In this document: piece by piece, positions 25,162 to 36,080 of the stretch
Layout of the letters: the number at the start of each line of letters is the position of its first letter
Position numbering within the stretch: the stretch's first letter is position 1
Assembly (NCBI RefSeq): GCF_014648495.1
Contig: NZ_BMRF01000032.1
Span: 1-64,000, forward strand
Direction of reading: 5' to 3'
Origin: Actinomadura cremea
Lineage (GTDB): Bacteria; Actinomycetota; Actinomycetes; Streptosporangiales; Streptosporangiaceae
Length of the DNA stretch: 64,000 bases
Notes under the pieces: generated by a model
What the model was told of the DNA's origin: nothing
The model's input: only the letters and a program-made list of their open reading frames with translations
Database searches by the model: none
Program-made: the position numbers and the translations under genes

Positions 25162-25857
25162 CTATTCCGGAGTCCCCATGCCGGCTCCGGATTCGAGATG
25201 CGCGGCGAACGCCGCCGCCTGCGTGCGGCGGCTCATGCCAAGTTTTGTGAAAATTGAGGAGATGTAATTTTTGACCGTCTTCTCGGCCAAGGACATTCGT
25301 TCGCCGATCTGCCGGTTCGTCAGCCCCTCGCCGATGAGCTGGAGAATGCGCCGCTCCTGCTCGGACAGGCCGTGCAGCGGGTCCTTCCTCTCCCTGCGGC
25401 TGCGGATGCGCTCCAGCATCCTGGCGGTGCTGCGGGGATCCAGGAGGGACTGGCCGGAGGCGACGGTTCGGACGGCGCCGACCAGATCGGAGCCGTGGAT
25501 CTGCTTGAGCACGTACCCAGCGGCGCCCGCCATCACCGCCTCGAACAGCGCCTCCTCGTCATCGAAGGAGGTCAGCATCAGACAGGCCAGGTCGGGCATC
25601 CGGGAGCGGAGTTCGCGGCAGACGGTCACGCCGTCCCCGTCGGGGAGGCGGACGTCCAGGACCGCGACGTCCGGCCGGGCGGCGGGGACGCGGGCCAAGG
25701 CCTGCTCCATCGTGCCCGCCTCGCCGACGACCTCGATGTCGTCCTCGGCCGACAGCAGCGCCGACACGCCCCGGCGCACGACCTCGTGATCGTCGAGGAG
25801 GAAGGCGCGGATCGTCGTCCCCGTCGCCGTGTCATGTCCTTTGGTCGTCCTGCTCAT
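25162..25857 (-). CDS. devR: DevR/DosR-type NarL-family response regulator
   Basis: A 231-residue response regulator. The receiver domain has [11 protein letters not shown], phospho-acceptor Asp68 in [14 protein letters not shown], and the switch region [13 protein letters not shown] to GYVLKQIHG. The LuxR-type helix-turn-helix reads [20 protein letters not shown] and then [20 protein letters not shown], nearly the wording of M. tuberculosis DosR, including the DNA-reading KTVKNY helix. GAGGGAG precedes ATG 25857. It is divergent from the DevS-type kinase across a DosR-like box, so it should activate itself, the kinase and the boxed genes of the island under hypoxia, NO or CO (inferred from the family). 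Confidence 0.95.
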   Translation of the reverse strand: MSRTTKGHDTATGTTIRAFLLDDHEVVRRGVSALLSAEDDIEVVGEAGTMEQALARVPAARPDVAVLDVRLPDGDGVTVCRELRSRMPDLACLMLTSFDDEEALFEAVMAGAAGYVLKQIHGSDLVGAVRTVASGQSLLDPRSTARMLERIRSRRERKDPLHGLSEQERRILQLIGEGLTNRQIGERMSLAEKTVKNYISSIFTKLGMSRRTQAAAFAAHLESGAGMGTPE

Positions 25858-25943
25858 GGCATCGCTCCCTCGAGCATGTGCTCATAAAACGAACGCTACT
25901 CTTCGTTTGCTTTCAGTAGTGGTTTCATGGGTCCTCGGCTTTT

Positions 25944-27715
<1,772 letters not shown>

Positions 27716-27820
27716 CCCACGTCGTGGTGTCACGGCCCGGTGCCGCCGATCCGGCCGAGGGTCCCGCCGCGACGGGACCTTCATCACTTTCCGAGCGAGC
27801 GCCGCTTGGGACTTGCGTGC

Positions 27821-27857
27821 CAGTTCCCGCCGGAGGCGCCACCACCGGCGGGAACTG
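27821..27857. terminator. Stem-loop terminator between convergent genes
   Basis: CAGTTCCCGCCGG (27821-27833) and CCGGCGGGAACTG (27845-27857) form a perfect 13-bp stem with an 11-nt loop. It lies between devS (ends 27715) and the leftward split-barrel gene (ends 27944). A second, weaker hairpin (GGTCCCG...CGGGACC, 27760-27779) precedes it. Confidence 0.75.
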
Positions 27858-27943
27858 CGGGTGAAGGACCGCGACCGGCGGGCTCTGCGCGTGCAGGGGC
27901 GCGGTGATTTCGTTCGTCTGAGTTCGTCGGTTGGCAGAGTTCG

Positions 27944-28375
27944 TCAGTTGGTGGTCTCCCAGAGCACCCCGCCCGGCCGCAGTGGGATGCGGCGTCCGGC
28001 CACGCTGCGCGGGGTGAGGCGGACGAGAAAGGACTTGGGGGAGTGCGGCCACGGATGCAGGGCGAGGGCGCGGACACGTCGCGCCTCGGCGGCATCGGTG
28101 ATGATCTCGGCGGTTCCGGTGATGAGGACGCTCCACGCCGTCTCGAGGGCCGGTTCTAGATCGTCCGCCTCGAAGGTCAGCGTACGCCCGGCGCGGACGG
28201 CTTCCAGCTTGCCCCCTTCGGCGGTGCTGAACACGATCGAGTCGCCGTCGACCACGTGGTTCACGGGCAGGACGGTGACGCGGCCGTCGGCGTCCGCCCA
28301 CGCGACGCGCCCGACCGGGACGTCGCCGAGCAGGGACATGCAGGCGGTCTCGTCGATGTGTCGAAGATCGTCCAT
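27944..28375 (-). CDS. Pyridoxamine 5'-phosphate oxidase-like FMN-binding protein
   Basis: A 143-residue split-barrel flavoprotein: LLGDVPVGRVAWADADGRVTV, VNHVVDGDSIVFSTAEGGKLE, and WSVLITGTAEIITDAAEARR are the usual blocks. Proteins of this class (Rv3129, Rv0080) are in the mycobacterial DosR regulon; their chemistry is not settled and F420- or FMN-dependent reduction is possible. It starts 27 bases after the flavodoxin stop, so it is second in a two-gene operon driven by the DosR-like box at 29001. Confidence 0.88.
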   Translation of the reverse strand: MDDLRHIDETACMSLLGDVPVGRVAWADADGRVTVLPVNHVVDGDSIVFSTAEGGKLEAVRAGRTLTFEADDLEPALETAWSVLITGTAEIITDAAEARRVRALALHPWPHSPKSFLVRLTPRSVAGRRIPLRPGGVLWETTN

Positions 28376-28402
28376 GGTCTGTCCGGTTCGGAGAGCCGAC
28401 GT

Positions 28403-28948
28403 TCACAGCACGGCGCGGTGGCGGTTCGTCGCCAGTCGCCGGGCTATCTCGTCGGCCCAGCGCCGGACGTCGTCCCAGTCGCGGTAGTCGCCGTACCGGA
28501 AGCCGAGCGCTTTGAACATGAGGCGTCCCGAATGCGGCAGGTGCTCGGGGCGGATCACCCCGGAGAACAACCGGTGGCCCTCGGGGTCCAGCAGCCGCAG
28601 CAGCGGCTCGGTGATGTCCTTCTCCTCTTTGGGGGCCAGCCGGCGCCACGGCTCGCGGAGCGCGGCCGGCATCCCGACGCTGAACAGCCAGACCGGCCGG
28701 CGGGCGAGCGCGTCGCGGTTCCGCGAGACGAACCCGGTGGCCGCAGGGAGCCAGGTCATCTCGTGGACGGCGCTGCCGAGCACGAACGCGTCGTGCGTGT
28801 GGACGTCGCCCTGCGGTTCCCCGTCATCGAGCTCGTCCATCGGACGGACGTCCGCCCGCTCGCCGTGCTCGGCCAGGACCTCGCCGATCCGGTGGGCGAT
28901 GCTCGCGGTGGAGCCGTGAACGCTCGCATACGCGATCAGTACGTTCAT
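28403..28948 (-). CDS. Flavodoxin-domain protein (HemG/protoporphyrinogen oxidase-like)
   Basis: A 181-residue flavodoxin fold with FMN phosphate loop YASVHGSTASIAHRIGE at the N-terminus and a middle loop FVLGSAVHEMTWLPAATGFV. The C-terminal half (GRLMFKALGFRYGDYRDWDD) resembles actinobacterial HemG-like flavodoxins. It probably carries electrons at low potential, possibly for the neighbouring FMN proteins. GGGAGG precedes the ATG at 28948 and a DosR-like box lies 53 bp upstream. Confidence 0.85.
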   Translation of the reverse strand: MNVLIAYASVHGSTASIAHRIGEVLAEHGERADVRPMDELDDGEPQGDVHTHDAFVLGSAVHEMTWLPAATGFVSRNRDALARRPVWLFSVGMPAALREPWRRLAPKEEKDITEPLLRLLDPEGHRLFSGVIRPEHLPHSGRLMFKALGFRYGDYRDWDDVRRWADEIARRLATNRHRAVL

Positions 28949-29000
28949 GTCACACCTCCCTGTCCTTTCCAGCCTCGCTCGGCCCGCGCCGAGCCGCGCA

Positions 29001-29014
29001 GGGGCGAAGGTCCC
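29001..29014. promoter_or_regulatory. DosR-like box, facing the flavodoxin operon
   Basis: GGGGCGAAGGTCCC, i.e. GGGACCTTCGCCCC leftward: 13 of 14 to the local consensus, 53 bp before the flavodoxin start. Confidence 0.68.
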
Positions 29015-29033
29015 TGGTCAGGGGGCGGTCGGC

Positions 29034-29047
29034 AGGACGTTCGCCCC
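29034..29047. promoter_or_regulatory. DosR-like box, facing the USP/acyl-CoA synthetase operon
   Basis: AGGACGTTCGCCCC, 11 of 14 to the local consensus, 89 bp before the USP start at 29137. Weaker than its divergent neighbour at 29001. Confidence 0.5.
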
Positions 29048-29136
29048 TGGAGACGGAGTGGCTCGGCTGATGGAGTGGAATCCGGCGCCGGAGACGCGGC
29101 GCGGGCCTTCGGGGGCTCTGTACCGAGGGAGGACGC

Positions 29137-29988
29137 ATGACGAAACGCATCGTGGTGGGGACGGACGGGTCCGAAGGCGCCGACCGGGCGGTCGACTGGG
29201 CGGCGGACGAGGCCGCACGGCGCGGACGTCCGCTGCACATCGTGCACGCCGTGGAGCTGTGGCCGTACTCGTTCGGCGCGCCGCTGTTCGCGCCAGGGGG
29301 GATCGACGACTACATGGCCACCGCCGGCCACAAGGCGGTGATGGACGCCCGCGGACGCGTTCTCGACGGCCGGCCGGGCCTGGAGGTCACGACGGCGGTG
29401 GTCGCCGACGCCGTGCCGATCGTCCTGCGCCAGGAGTCGGAGGAGGCGTTCGAGCTCGTGCTGGGCAGCCGCGGCCTCGGCGGGTTCCGGGGCATGCTCC
29501 TCGGGTCGAACGGCTTGAGGATGGCCGGGCATCTACCGGCCCCCGTCGTGATCGTGCGGGGACGCGGCGATGGCGAGGAGGTCGTCGTGGGTGTGGACCT
29601 GCTGCGGGGAATGGAGGCGACCATGGAGTACGCCTTCGACGCCGCCCTCCTGCACAAGGCGAGGCTGCGGGTGGTCCACGCCTGGCAGCTGCCTCCGTCG
29701 ATGCAGCCCACCGTCACCGCCGCCGACCGCGACCAGACACGGGCGGAACTCGGCGAGGCGGTGGCCGGGCTCGTCGCCCCGTGGCGCGCCCGCCATCCCG
29801 AGACCGAGGTGATCGAGGACCTGCGCCGTGAGCAGCCCGTGGCGGCGCTGGTGGAGGCGGCACGGAACGCGCGGCTGCTCGTGGTCGGCGCGCACCGGCA
29901 CCGGCGCCCGCTGCCGGCGCTGGGCGCGGTGGGGCACGGCGCCGTCCACCACGCCCCGTGCCCGGTCGCCGTGATCCCTTCGCCGTGA
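29137..29988 (+). CDS. Universal stress protein, tandem UspA domains
   Basis: A 283-residue tandem USP. Domain one starts IVVGTDGSEGADRAVDWAAD and keeps the ATP loop GSRGLGGFRGMLLGS. Domain two (about 145-283) starts VVVGVDLLRGMEATMEYAFD and ends VVGAHRHRRPLPALGAVGHG with a changed loop. GAGGGAGGAC precedes ATG 29137. It leads an operon with the GNAT/acyl-CoA synthetase fusion 10 bases downstream, so a stress protein and an energy enzyme are produced together. Confidence 0.93.
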   Translation: MTKRIVVGTDGSEGADRAVDWAADEAARRGRPLHIVHAVELWPYSFGAPLFAPGGIDDYMATAGHKAVMDARGRVLDGRPGLEVTTAVVADAVPIVLRQESEEAFELVLGSRGLGGFRGMLLGSNGLRMAGHLPAPVVIVRGRGDGEEVVVGVDLLRGMEATMEYAFDAALLHKARLRVVHAWQLPPSMQPTVTAADRDQTRAELGEAVAGLVAPWRARHPETEVIEDLRREQPVAALVEAARNARLLVVGAHRHRRPLPALGAVGHGAVHHAPCPVAVIPSP

Positions 29989-29998
29989 GGACGGGCCG

Positions 29999-32650
29999 AT
30001 GACGTCGCAGACGCCCCGGCGAACGCCCGCCGACCGCGTCTTCGCGCTGCTCAGCGACGGGGAGCAGGTCGAGATCCGGCGGCTCACAGCGGCGGACGTC
30101 GAGGCAGTCCGGGTCCTGCACGCGGGCCTGTCCGACGAGAGTCTCTACCGGCGGTTCTTCGCCCTCAACCGGGACATGGCCGAACCACTGGCCCAGCGCG
30201 TCTGCCGGGCTCCGGCACCGGATCACGCGGCCCTGGGCGTGTGGTCGCGCGGCGAACTCGTCGGCGTGGCCGAGTACGAACCGTCCGACGTCCCGGGGGA
30301 GGCGGAACTGGCACTCGTGGTCGCCGACCGCATGCATCACCGAGGTGTGGGCACGCTCCTGCTGGAGCATCTTGGCTCGCTGGCGCGCGCGGGCGGGGTG
30401 GCGGCGTTCCGCGCCGACACCCTGGCGGACAACACGCCGATGCTGCGCGTGTTCGCCGACGCCGGGCTGCCGGCCGAACGCCGGGCGACGGCCGGTGTGG
30501 TCGAGCTGACCCTGCCGCTCGCACCGGGGGAGGCGTACCTCGACGCGGTCTTCGAGCGGGAACGGCGGGCGGACGTGGCGAGCCTGCGGGCGCTGCTGCG
30601 GCCGGGCACGATCGCGGTGGTCGGGGTGAGCCGTCGGGAGGGCTCTGTCGGTGCGGCGATCCTGGAGAAGCTGCGCCTGGGAGGGTTCGAAGGTGCTGTG
30701 CATGCGGTCAATCCGCGCGTTGTCGGTCCGACCCTGCACGGTACGGCGTGTGTCGCGAGCCCCGCCGATCTTCCCGAACGCCCCGATCTGGCGGTCATCG
30801 CCGTCCCGGCGGCGGCCGTCGTCGACGCGGCCGAGCAGTGCGGTCGTCGAGGCGCCCGGGCGCTGGTCGTCGTCAGCTCGGGGCTGACGGCGGCGCAGGG
30901 CGCCGAGCTGCTCGCCGTCTGCCGCGCGCACGGGATGCGTCTGGTCGGCCCGAACTGCCTGGGGGTCGCCGACACTGCGGCGCACCTGGACGCGACCTTC
31001 GGCGCGCGCCGTCCCCGTCCCGGGACGGCCGGGGTGGTGGTGCAGTCCGGCGGGATCGGGATCGCCCTCGTCGAGCAGCTGTCACGGCTCGGCATCGGGG
31101 TCTCGTCGTTCGTGTCGGTCGGCGACAAGTACGACGTCAGCTCCAACGACATGCTCATGTGGTGGGAGTCCGACGAGACGACCCGCCTGGGCATCATGCA
31201 CATGGAGTCGTTCGGCAACCCGCGCAAGTTCGCGCGGACGGCCCGCCGCGTCTCGGCCCGCATGCCGCTGCTGACGGTCCTGGCGGGACGTTCGACCGCC
31301 GGTGAGCGCGCGGCGGCGTCCCACACCGCAGCGGCCGCGACGCCCGACCTGACCCGCCGCGCGCTGTTCGAGCAGTCGGGGATCATCGCCACCGACGATC
31401 TCGGTGAGCTGGTCGACACCGCGGCGCTGCTGGCCTGCCGTCCGCTGCCCGCCGGACCGCGCGTGGCGGTCGTCTCCAACGCGGGGGGCGCCGGGGTGCT
31501 CGCCGCGGACGCGTGCGCCGATGCGGGCCTGTCGGTCTGCGAACCGGGCCCAGCGGTGCGGCGGAGGCTCGACGACCTGCTTCCCGCCGCAGCGTCCACG
31601 GTCGGCCCCGTGGACACCACCGCCGCGGTCTCCGCCGAACGTTTCGCGCGAGCGATCGAGGCGGTCGCGGCGGATGATGCCGTGGACGCGCTGATCATCG
31701 TGGTCGTCCCCACGGCCCTGGGCGACCTGCGGACCGCCGTGCCCCGCTGCGGCAAGCCGGTGGTCATGGTCGACCTCGGGCAACCGGAGAACATCAGGGT
31801 CCAGACGGGCGTGCCCATATACCCGTATCCCGAGCGCGCCGCCCGCGCGCTTGCCAAGGCCCGGTCGTACGCGCGCCGCAGGGACCGGGTGACCGGCACG
31901 CCACCGGAACTGTCCGGTGTCCGGCCGGACGAGGCGCACGCGATCATCGACGGGTTCCTGGCCGCCCACGAGGACGGGGGATGGCTGCCGCCCGTGGGGA
32001 CCTTCCGGCTCCTGGAGTCCCACGGGCTGCCGCTCGCGTCCTGGCGGCTGGTCCACGGCGAGGCCGCGGCGGCGCGGGCCTGCGCCGAGCTGGCCGGTCC
32101 GGTCGCGCTCAAGGCGGACGTGCCGGGCGTCCTGCACAAGAAGGCGGCCGGAGGCGTCCGGCTCGGCCTGCGCGGCGACACCGCCGTCCGCGCCGCCTAC
32201 CGGGAACTGGCCGGACACTTCGGTACCCGGCTGCGCGGCGTGGTCGTGCAGGCGATGGCCGCCGACGGAGTCGAGGTGCTCTGCGGCGCGGTGCAGGAGG
32301 AGGTGTTCGGGCCGGTCGTCGTCTTCGGAGCCGGCGGCGTCGACGCCGACGCCCTCACCGACCGCACCGCGCGCCTCGCACCGCTGACCGACGCCGACGC
32401 CGACGCGCTGATCCACGGCGTCCGGCTGTCGCCGCTGCTGACGGGCCACCCCGGCCGCCCCGCCGGGGACGTCGCCGCACTGAAGGACACACTGCTGCGC
32501 CTGTCGCGGCTCACCGCCGACCATCCGCAGATCGCCGAACTCGACCTCAACCCCACGATCGTCCGCCCGGACGGTGTCGTGGCCGTCGACGCGCGCGTCC
32601 GCGTCACGCCGCGCCGGGCGTGGGATCCCTACCTGCGCCGACTCCGCTGA
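29999..32650 (+). CDS. GNAT acetyltransferase fused to ADP-forming acyl-CoA synthetase
   Basis: An 883-residue fusion. Residues about 20-165 are a GNAT domain with acetyl-CoA loop HHRGVGTLLLEHL. About 190-310 is a CoA-binding Rossmann domain (PGTIAVVGVSRREGSVGAAI, VGPNCLGV). About 320-480 is a succinyl-CoA-ligase-like domain with the phospho-histidine in AAASHTAAAAT (His442). The C-terminus (about 640-880) is an ATP-grasp domain (LKADVPGVLHKKAAGGVRLG). PatZ-type lysine acetyltransferases have lost the catalytic His; here it is kept, so ATP formation from acyl-CoA is plausible alongside protein acetylation. It lies between a USP and the CtpF-type ATPase. Confidence 0.9.
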   Translation: MTSQTPRRTPADRVFALLSDGEQVEIRRLTAADVEAVRVLHAGLSDESLYRRFFALNRDMAEPLAQRVCRAPAPDHAALGVWSRGELVGVAEYEPSDVPGEAELALVVADRMHHRGVGTLLLEHLGSLARAGGVAAFRADTLADNTPMLRVFADAGLPAERRATAGVVELTLPLAPGEAYLDAVFERERRADVASLRALLRPGTIAVVGVSRREGSVGAAILEKLRLGGFEGAVHAVNPRVVGPTLHGTACVASPADLPERPDLAVIAVPAAAVVDAAEQCGRRGARALVVVSSGLTAAQGAELLAVCRAHGMRLVGPNCLGVADTAAHLDATFGARRPRPGTAGVVVQSGGIGIALVEQLSRLGIGVSSFVSVGDKYDVSSNDMLMWWESDETTRLGIMHMESFGNPRKFARTARRVSARMPLLTVLAGRSTAGERAAASHTAAAATPDLTRRALFEQSGIIATDDLGELVDTAALLACRPLPAGPRVAVVSNAGGAGVLAADACADAGLSVCEPGPAVRRRLDDLLPAAASTVGPVDTTAAVSAERFARAIEAVAADDAVDALIIVVVPTALGDLRTAVPRCGKPVVMVDLGQPENIRVQTGVPIYPYPERAARALAKARSYARRRDRVTGTPPELSGVRPDEAHAIIDGFLAAHEDGGWLPPVGTFRLLESHGLPLASWRLVHGEAAAARACAELAGPVALKADVPGVLHKKAAGGVRLGLRGDTAVRAAYRELAGHFGTRLRGVVVQAMAADGVEVLCGAVQEEVFGPVVVFGAGGVDADALTDRTARLAPLTDADADALIHGVRLSPLLTGHPGRPAGDVAALKDTLLRLSRLTADHPQIAELDLNPTIVRPDGVVAVDARVRVTPRRAWDPYLRRLR

Positions 32651-32708
32651 GGGCGCCGCGCGGCCGTGCCGCCGGGCATGACGGCGACCGGCATGAAAGC
32701 AGGCAGCC

Positions 32709-35399
32709 ATGAGAGCAACCCCGAACCTTGCCGCGTCCGGCCTGTCCGAGGGGACCACCGCGGACCCGCGCGAACCGATCTCTCTGCTCCGCAAGGAGCT
32801 CGGAACAGGCCAACGAGGGCTTTCGGAGCGCGAGGCCGCGCGGAGACAGACCGTCTACGGGCCCAACCGGGTGCAGGAGGCCCGAACCACGTCGCTGGCG
32901 CGCAGCCTGGTCCGTCAGCTCGCTCATCCGCTGGCGTTGCTGCTGTGGGCGGCCTCCGTGCTGGCGTTCGTCGCGGGCCTGCCGGTGCTGGGCTGGGCGA
33001 TCCTCACGGTGATCGTGGTGAACGCCGCCTTCGCGCTGCTGCAAGAGCATCGAGCCGAACGCGCCGTCGAAGCGCTGGCGGCCTACCTGCCGCCCCACGC
33101 GGCGGTCGTCCGGGATGGACGGCGACGATCCGTGGAGGCCACGGAGTTGGTGCCCGGCGACCTCGTCGCCATCGAGGAGGGGGACAAGATCCCGGCGGAC
33201 GCGCGGCTGGTCGACGGCGCACTGGAGATCGACATGTCGATGCTCACCGGGGAGTCGGCCCCGGTGGAACGGGTCGCCGGTACGGCCAGGAACGATCTCG
33301 CGCTCCTGCACGAACCGTTTCTGGTGTTCAGCGGAACCACCTGTGTCGGCGGGCAGGCCCAGGCGGTCGTCTACGCGACCGGGGGACGCACCGAGCTCGG
33401 CCGGATCGCGGCGCTGAGCCAGCGCGCTCCACGCCGGCCGAGCCCGCTGGAGACACAGGTGAAGAAGGTCGCCTGGCTGATCGCGGCAGTCGCGGTCGGG
33501 ATGGGCGCGGCCTTCCTGCTCATCGGCGCGGCCGTGGGCCTGCCCCTGGCAGACGCCCTGACCTTCGCCATCGGCCTGCTCGTCGCCAACGTCCCGGAAG
33601 GACTCCTGCCGACCATCACCCTCGCCCTCGCGGTCGGCGTGCGGGTCCTCGCTCGCAGCGGCGCGGTCGTCAAACGGCTCAGTGCGGTGGAGACGCTCGG
33701 ATCCACGAATGTCATCTGCACGGACAAGACGGGGACGCTGACCCAGAACCGGATGCGGCTGCAGTCCTTCTGGACGCCCGAACGCGGAACCGCGTCCGGC
33801 GATCTTCCGCCGTCGGACCTCGCGAACGCGATGGTGCAGTGCACGACCGTGACGCCCGGCGCCTCAGGCCGTCCCGAGGGAGACCCGACCGAAGTCGCCC
33901 TTGCGGAGGGCGCCTGCGACGCCTCGGAGCCGCCGGACCTCGAAGCCCGGGACTCCGCACGGCGGAAACTCTTCCGTTTCGACGCCCGGCTGCGCATGAT
34001 GTCGGTCGTCGTCGCCGAGGGCGACCGGCTGGTCGTCTACGCCAAAGGCGCGCCCGAGGCGCTGCTCGCCCGCGCCGCCGGAACCGCCGAGGAGCATGCG
34101 GCGGTTCGCGCGGCCGTCGACGAACTCGCCCGCCGGGGCCTTCGCGTACTGGCCGTCGCGGCACGAGGCGTGCCCGCCCACGCGGCCGTGCCGGCACGCA
34201 GGGACGAGGCCGAGACAGGACTGTGCATCCTCGGGCTGGCCGGACTCTACGACCCGCCGCGCCCCCAGGTTCCGGACGCGGTGCGCCGCTGCCACGACGC
34301 CGGGCTCCGGGTTCACATCGTGACCGGTGACAACGGCACGACCGCCGCGGCCGTCGCCGCCGAGGTCGGCATCGGCGTTCCCCGCCTGACGGTCGTCGCC
34401 GAAGCGGAACGAATGGCGGACCACGACCTGGACGAGATCATCGGCGAGGACACCGAGATCGTGTTCGCCCGCTCCGCGCCGGAAACCAAGCTGAAGATCG
34501 CCGATGCGCTGCGTGCCCACGGCCGCATCGTCGCCATGACCGGTGACGGGGCCAACGACGCTCCCGCCCTGCACCAGGCCCACATCGGCGTCGCGATGGG
34601 ACGGTCCGGGACCGACGTGGCCCGCGAAGCCTCCGCGATGGTACTCACCGACGACGACTTCGCCACGATCGTCACCGCGATCGAGTCCGGACGCCGCGTC
34701 TACGATAACGTCCGCAAGTTCATTCTGTACATCTTCGCCCACGCCGTCCCCGAGATCATCCCCTTCCTGATCTTCGCGCTGAGCGGCGGGCTGATCCCGC
34801 TGCCGCTAACGGTCCTGCAGATCCTCGCGATCGACCTGGGCACCGAGACCGTCCCCGCCCTGGCGCTCGGACGGGAACCCGCGGAACCCGGCATCATGGA
34901 ACGGCCGCCCCGCCGCGCCGGGCAAGGCGTCATCACCCGGGACATGCTCGTCCGAGCATGGGGATACCTGGGCGTGGTGTCCGCCGTCCTGGTGCTGATC
35001 CCCTTCTTCTACGTGCTCTGGCGAGCGGGCTGGAACCCCGGCGATGACACCGGGACCGGCGACCCGCTCAACCACGCCTACCTCGTGGCCACCACCGCCA
35101 CCTTCGCCGGCCTGGTGGCCTGCCAGGTCGGGACGGCCATGGCCGCCCGCACCGACCACGCGTCCCTCCGCCGGGTCGGCCTGCTGACCAACCCGCTGCT
35201 ATTGGGCGGCATCGCCTTCGAACTCGTCTTCGCCGCCGCCCTGATCTACCTGCCGCCGCTGCAAGGACTGTTCGGCACGGCCGCCCTGCCCGTGGACGTC
35301 CTGGCGATCATCGCCGCGTTCCCGGTCATCGTCTGGGGTACCGACGAGCTTCGGCGCTGGACCCGCCGCCGGGCCCACGGCCGTACCGGCGGGCGGTGA
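32709..35399 (+). CDS. ctpF: CtpF-type P-type cation ATPase
   Basis: An 896-residue P2-type ATPase. In order: N-terminal actuator lead GLSEREAARRQTVYGPNRVQ, membrane pair, actuator TGES (MLTGESAPVER), phosphorylation [11 protein letters not shown] (Asp339), nucleotide domain with KGAPEALL, hinge MTGDGANDAPAL, and C-terminal membrane helices. NVPEGLLPT in the ion-site helix (PEGL) matches Ca2+/Na+-type pumps. M. tuberculosis CtpF (Rv1997) is DosR-regulated and reported to export calcium. No box lies in the 58-bp upstream gap, so it probably belongs to the USP operon starting at 29137. Confidence 0.92.
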   Translation: MRATPNLAASGLSEGTTADPREPISLLRKELGTGQRGLSEREAARRQTVYGPNRVQEARTTSLARSLVRQLAHPLALLLWAASVLAFVAGLPVLGWAILTVIVVNAAFALLQEHRAERAVEALAAYLPPHAAVVRDGRRRSVEATELVPGDLVAIEEGDKIPADARLVDGALEIDMSMLTGESAPVERVAGTARNDLALLHEPFLVFSGTTCVGGQAQAVVYATGGRTELGRIAALSQRAPRRPSPLETQVKKVAWLIAAVAVGMGAAFLLIGAAVGLPLADALTFAIGLLVANVPEGLLPTITLALAVGVRVLARSGAVVKRLSAVETLGSTNVICTDKTGTLTQNRMRLQSFWTPERGTASGDLPPSDLANAMVQCTTVTPGASGRPEGDPTEVALAEGACDASEPPDLEARDSARRKLFRFDARLRMMSVVVAEGDRLVVYAKGAPEALLARAAGTAEEHAAVRAAVDELARRGLRVLAVAARGVPAHAAVPARRDEAETGLCILGLAGLYDPPRPQVPDAVRRCHDAGLRVHIVTGDNGTTAAAVAAEVGIGVPRLTVVAEAERMADHDLDEIIGEDTEIVFARSAPETKLKIADALRAHGRIVAMTGDGANDAPALHQAHIGVAMGRSGTDVAREASAMVLTDDDFATIVTAIESGRRVYDNVRKFILYIFAHAVPEIIPFLIFALSGGLIPLPLTVLQILAIDLGTETVPALALGREPAEPGIMERPPRRAGQGVITRDMLVRAWGYLGVVSAVLVLIPFFYVLWRAGWNPGDDTGTGDPLNHAYLVATTATFAGLVACQVGTAMAARTDHASLRRVGLLTNPLLLGGIAFELVFAAALIYLPPLQGLFGTAALPVDVLAIIAAFPVIVWGTDELRRWTRRRAHGRTGGR

Positions 35400-35413
35400 C
35401 GACCACGCGCCGT

Positions 35414-35875
35414 TCAGCGCGGGGCCGCACCGTCTTCCGCGCCGTCTCCCGGGCCGCTCGCCGCGGCTACGGCGGCGCCCTGCCCGGCGAGCCGCATCAG
35501 CATGGACGTCATCAACGCATCGAGCCAGCCCAGCGCGCCCGCGCACGCCAGGCGAGCCTCCACGATCCCGGCGTCCTGGTCGAGCGGAGGGATCATCCGG
35601 TGCACTTCTCGTGCAAGCGGGGCGGAGATCGATCGGATGATCTCTGCGCGAAGCGACCCGTACATCCGGATCGCGTCGCGAACCGTCTCGGCATCGGTGC
35701 CACCGGTGTGCAGCGCGCCGGTCACGGCGGCGAGCGTCCGCCAGGCCCGCATGAGCCGGGGCGGCGAGGTGACGGCACAGCCGCGGCGCGCCTCGCCTGC
35801 CTCACCGATCACGATGGTGAGAGCGCGGGCGGGAGCCCCGACGGCTTCCGAGCGGTCGCGTTGCCGGGCGATCAT
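35414..35875 (-). CDS. Small DUF2587/Bpa-like protein (tentative)
   Basis: A 153-residue mostly helical protein. The segment SLRAEIIRSISAPLAREVHR, then a stretch ending ALGWLDALMTSMLMRLAG, recalls the helix bundle of the bacterial proteasome activator Bpa (DUF2587), where GWLEGLFHGIQ occupies the same place; the C-terminal proteasome-docking GQYL-type end is missing. The ATG at 35875 is chosen for GAGGGGG upstream; a GTG at 35890 also opens the frame. It ends 14 bases from the ctpF stop (convergent), and the tandem DosR-like boxes at 35984-36024 lie 109 bp upstream. Confidence 0.45.
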   Translation of the reverse strand: MIARQRDRSEAVGAPARALTIVIGEAGEARRGCAVTSPPRLMRAWRTLAAVTGALHTGGTDAETVRDAIRMYGSLRAEIIRSISAPLAREVHRMIPPLDQDAGIVEARLACAGALGWLDALMTSMLMRLAGQGAAVAAASGPGDGAEDGAAPR

Positions 35876-35983
35876 GGCGAGCCCCCTCACCGTTGGGAAT
35901 CGGTGTCCGTCATCGATCCGGACGCGCCTCCAGCGTCCACGACCGCGGCCCGGCGCCGCAGCGGCCGAACGGCCTGTTCAGAA

Positions 35984-36024
35984 GGGACGTCGGTCCCCGG
36001 GGCCCGGGTCGGGACCTCCGGCCC
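35984..36024. promoter_or_regulatory. Two tandem DosR-like boxes
   Basis: GGGACGTCGGTCCC (35984-35997) and GGGACCTCCGGCCC (36011-36024), centres 27 bp apart, lie 57 bp before the DUF1876 gene. Strong M. tuberculosis DosR promoters such as hspX also carry multiple boxes, so this may be among the most strongly induced promoters of the island. Confidence 0.7.
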
Positions 36025-36080
36025 TACATACCTGTCGCCCCGCTGCGGAGCATGATAAGTGCAACCGTCGAGGGGGCGTC

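Noticed and set aside
27774-27787. GGGACCTTCATCAC as a further DosR-like box
   Set aside because: Only the left half matches, and it sits between convergent 3' ends within a hairpin, not before a start.
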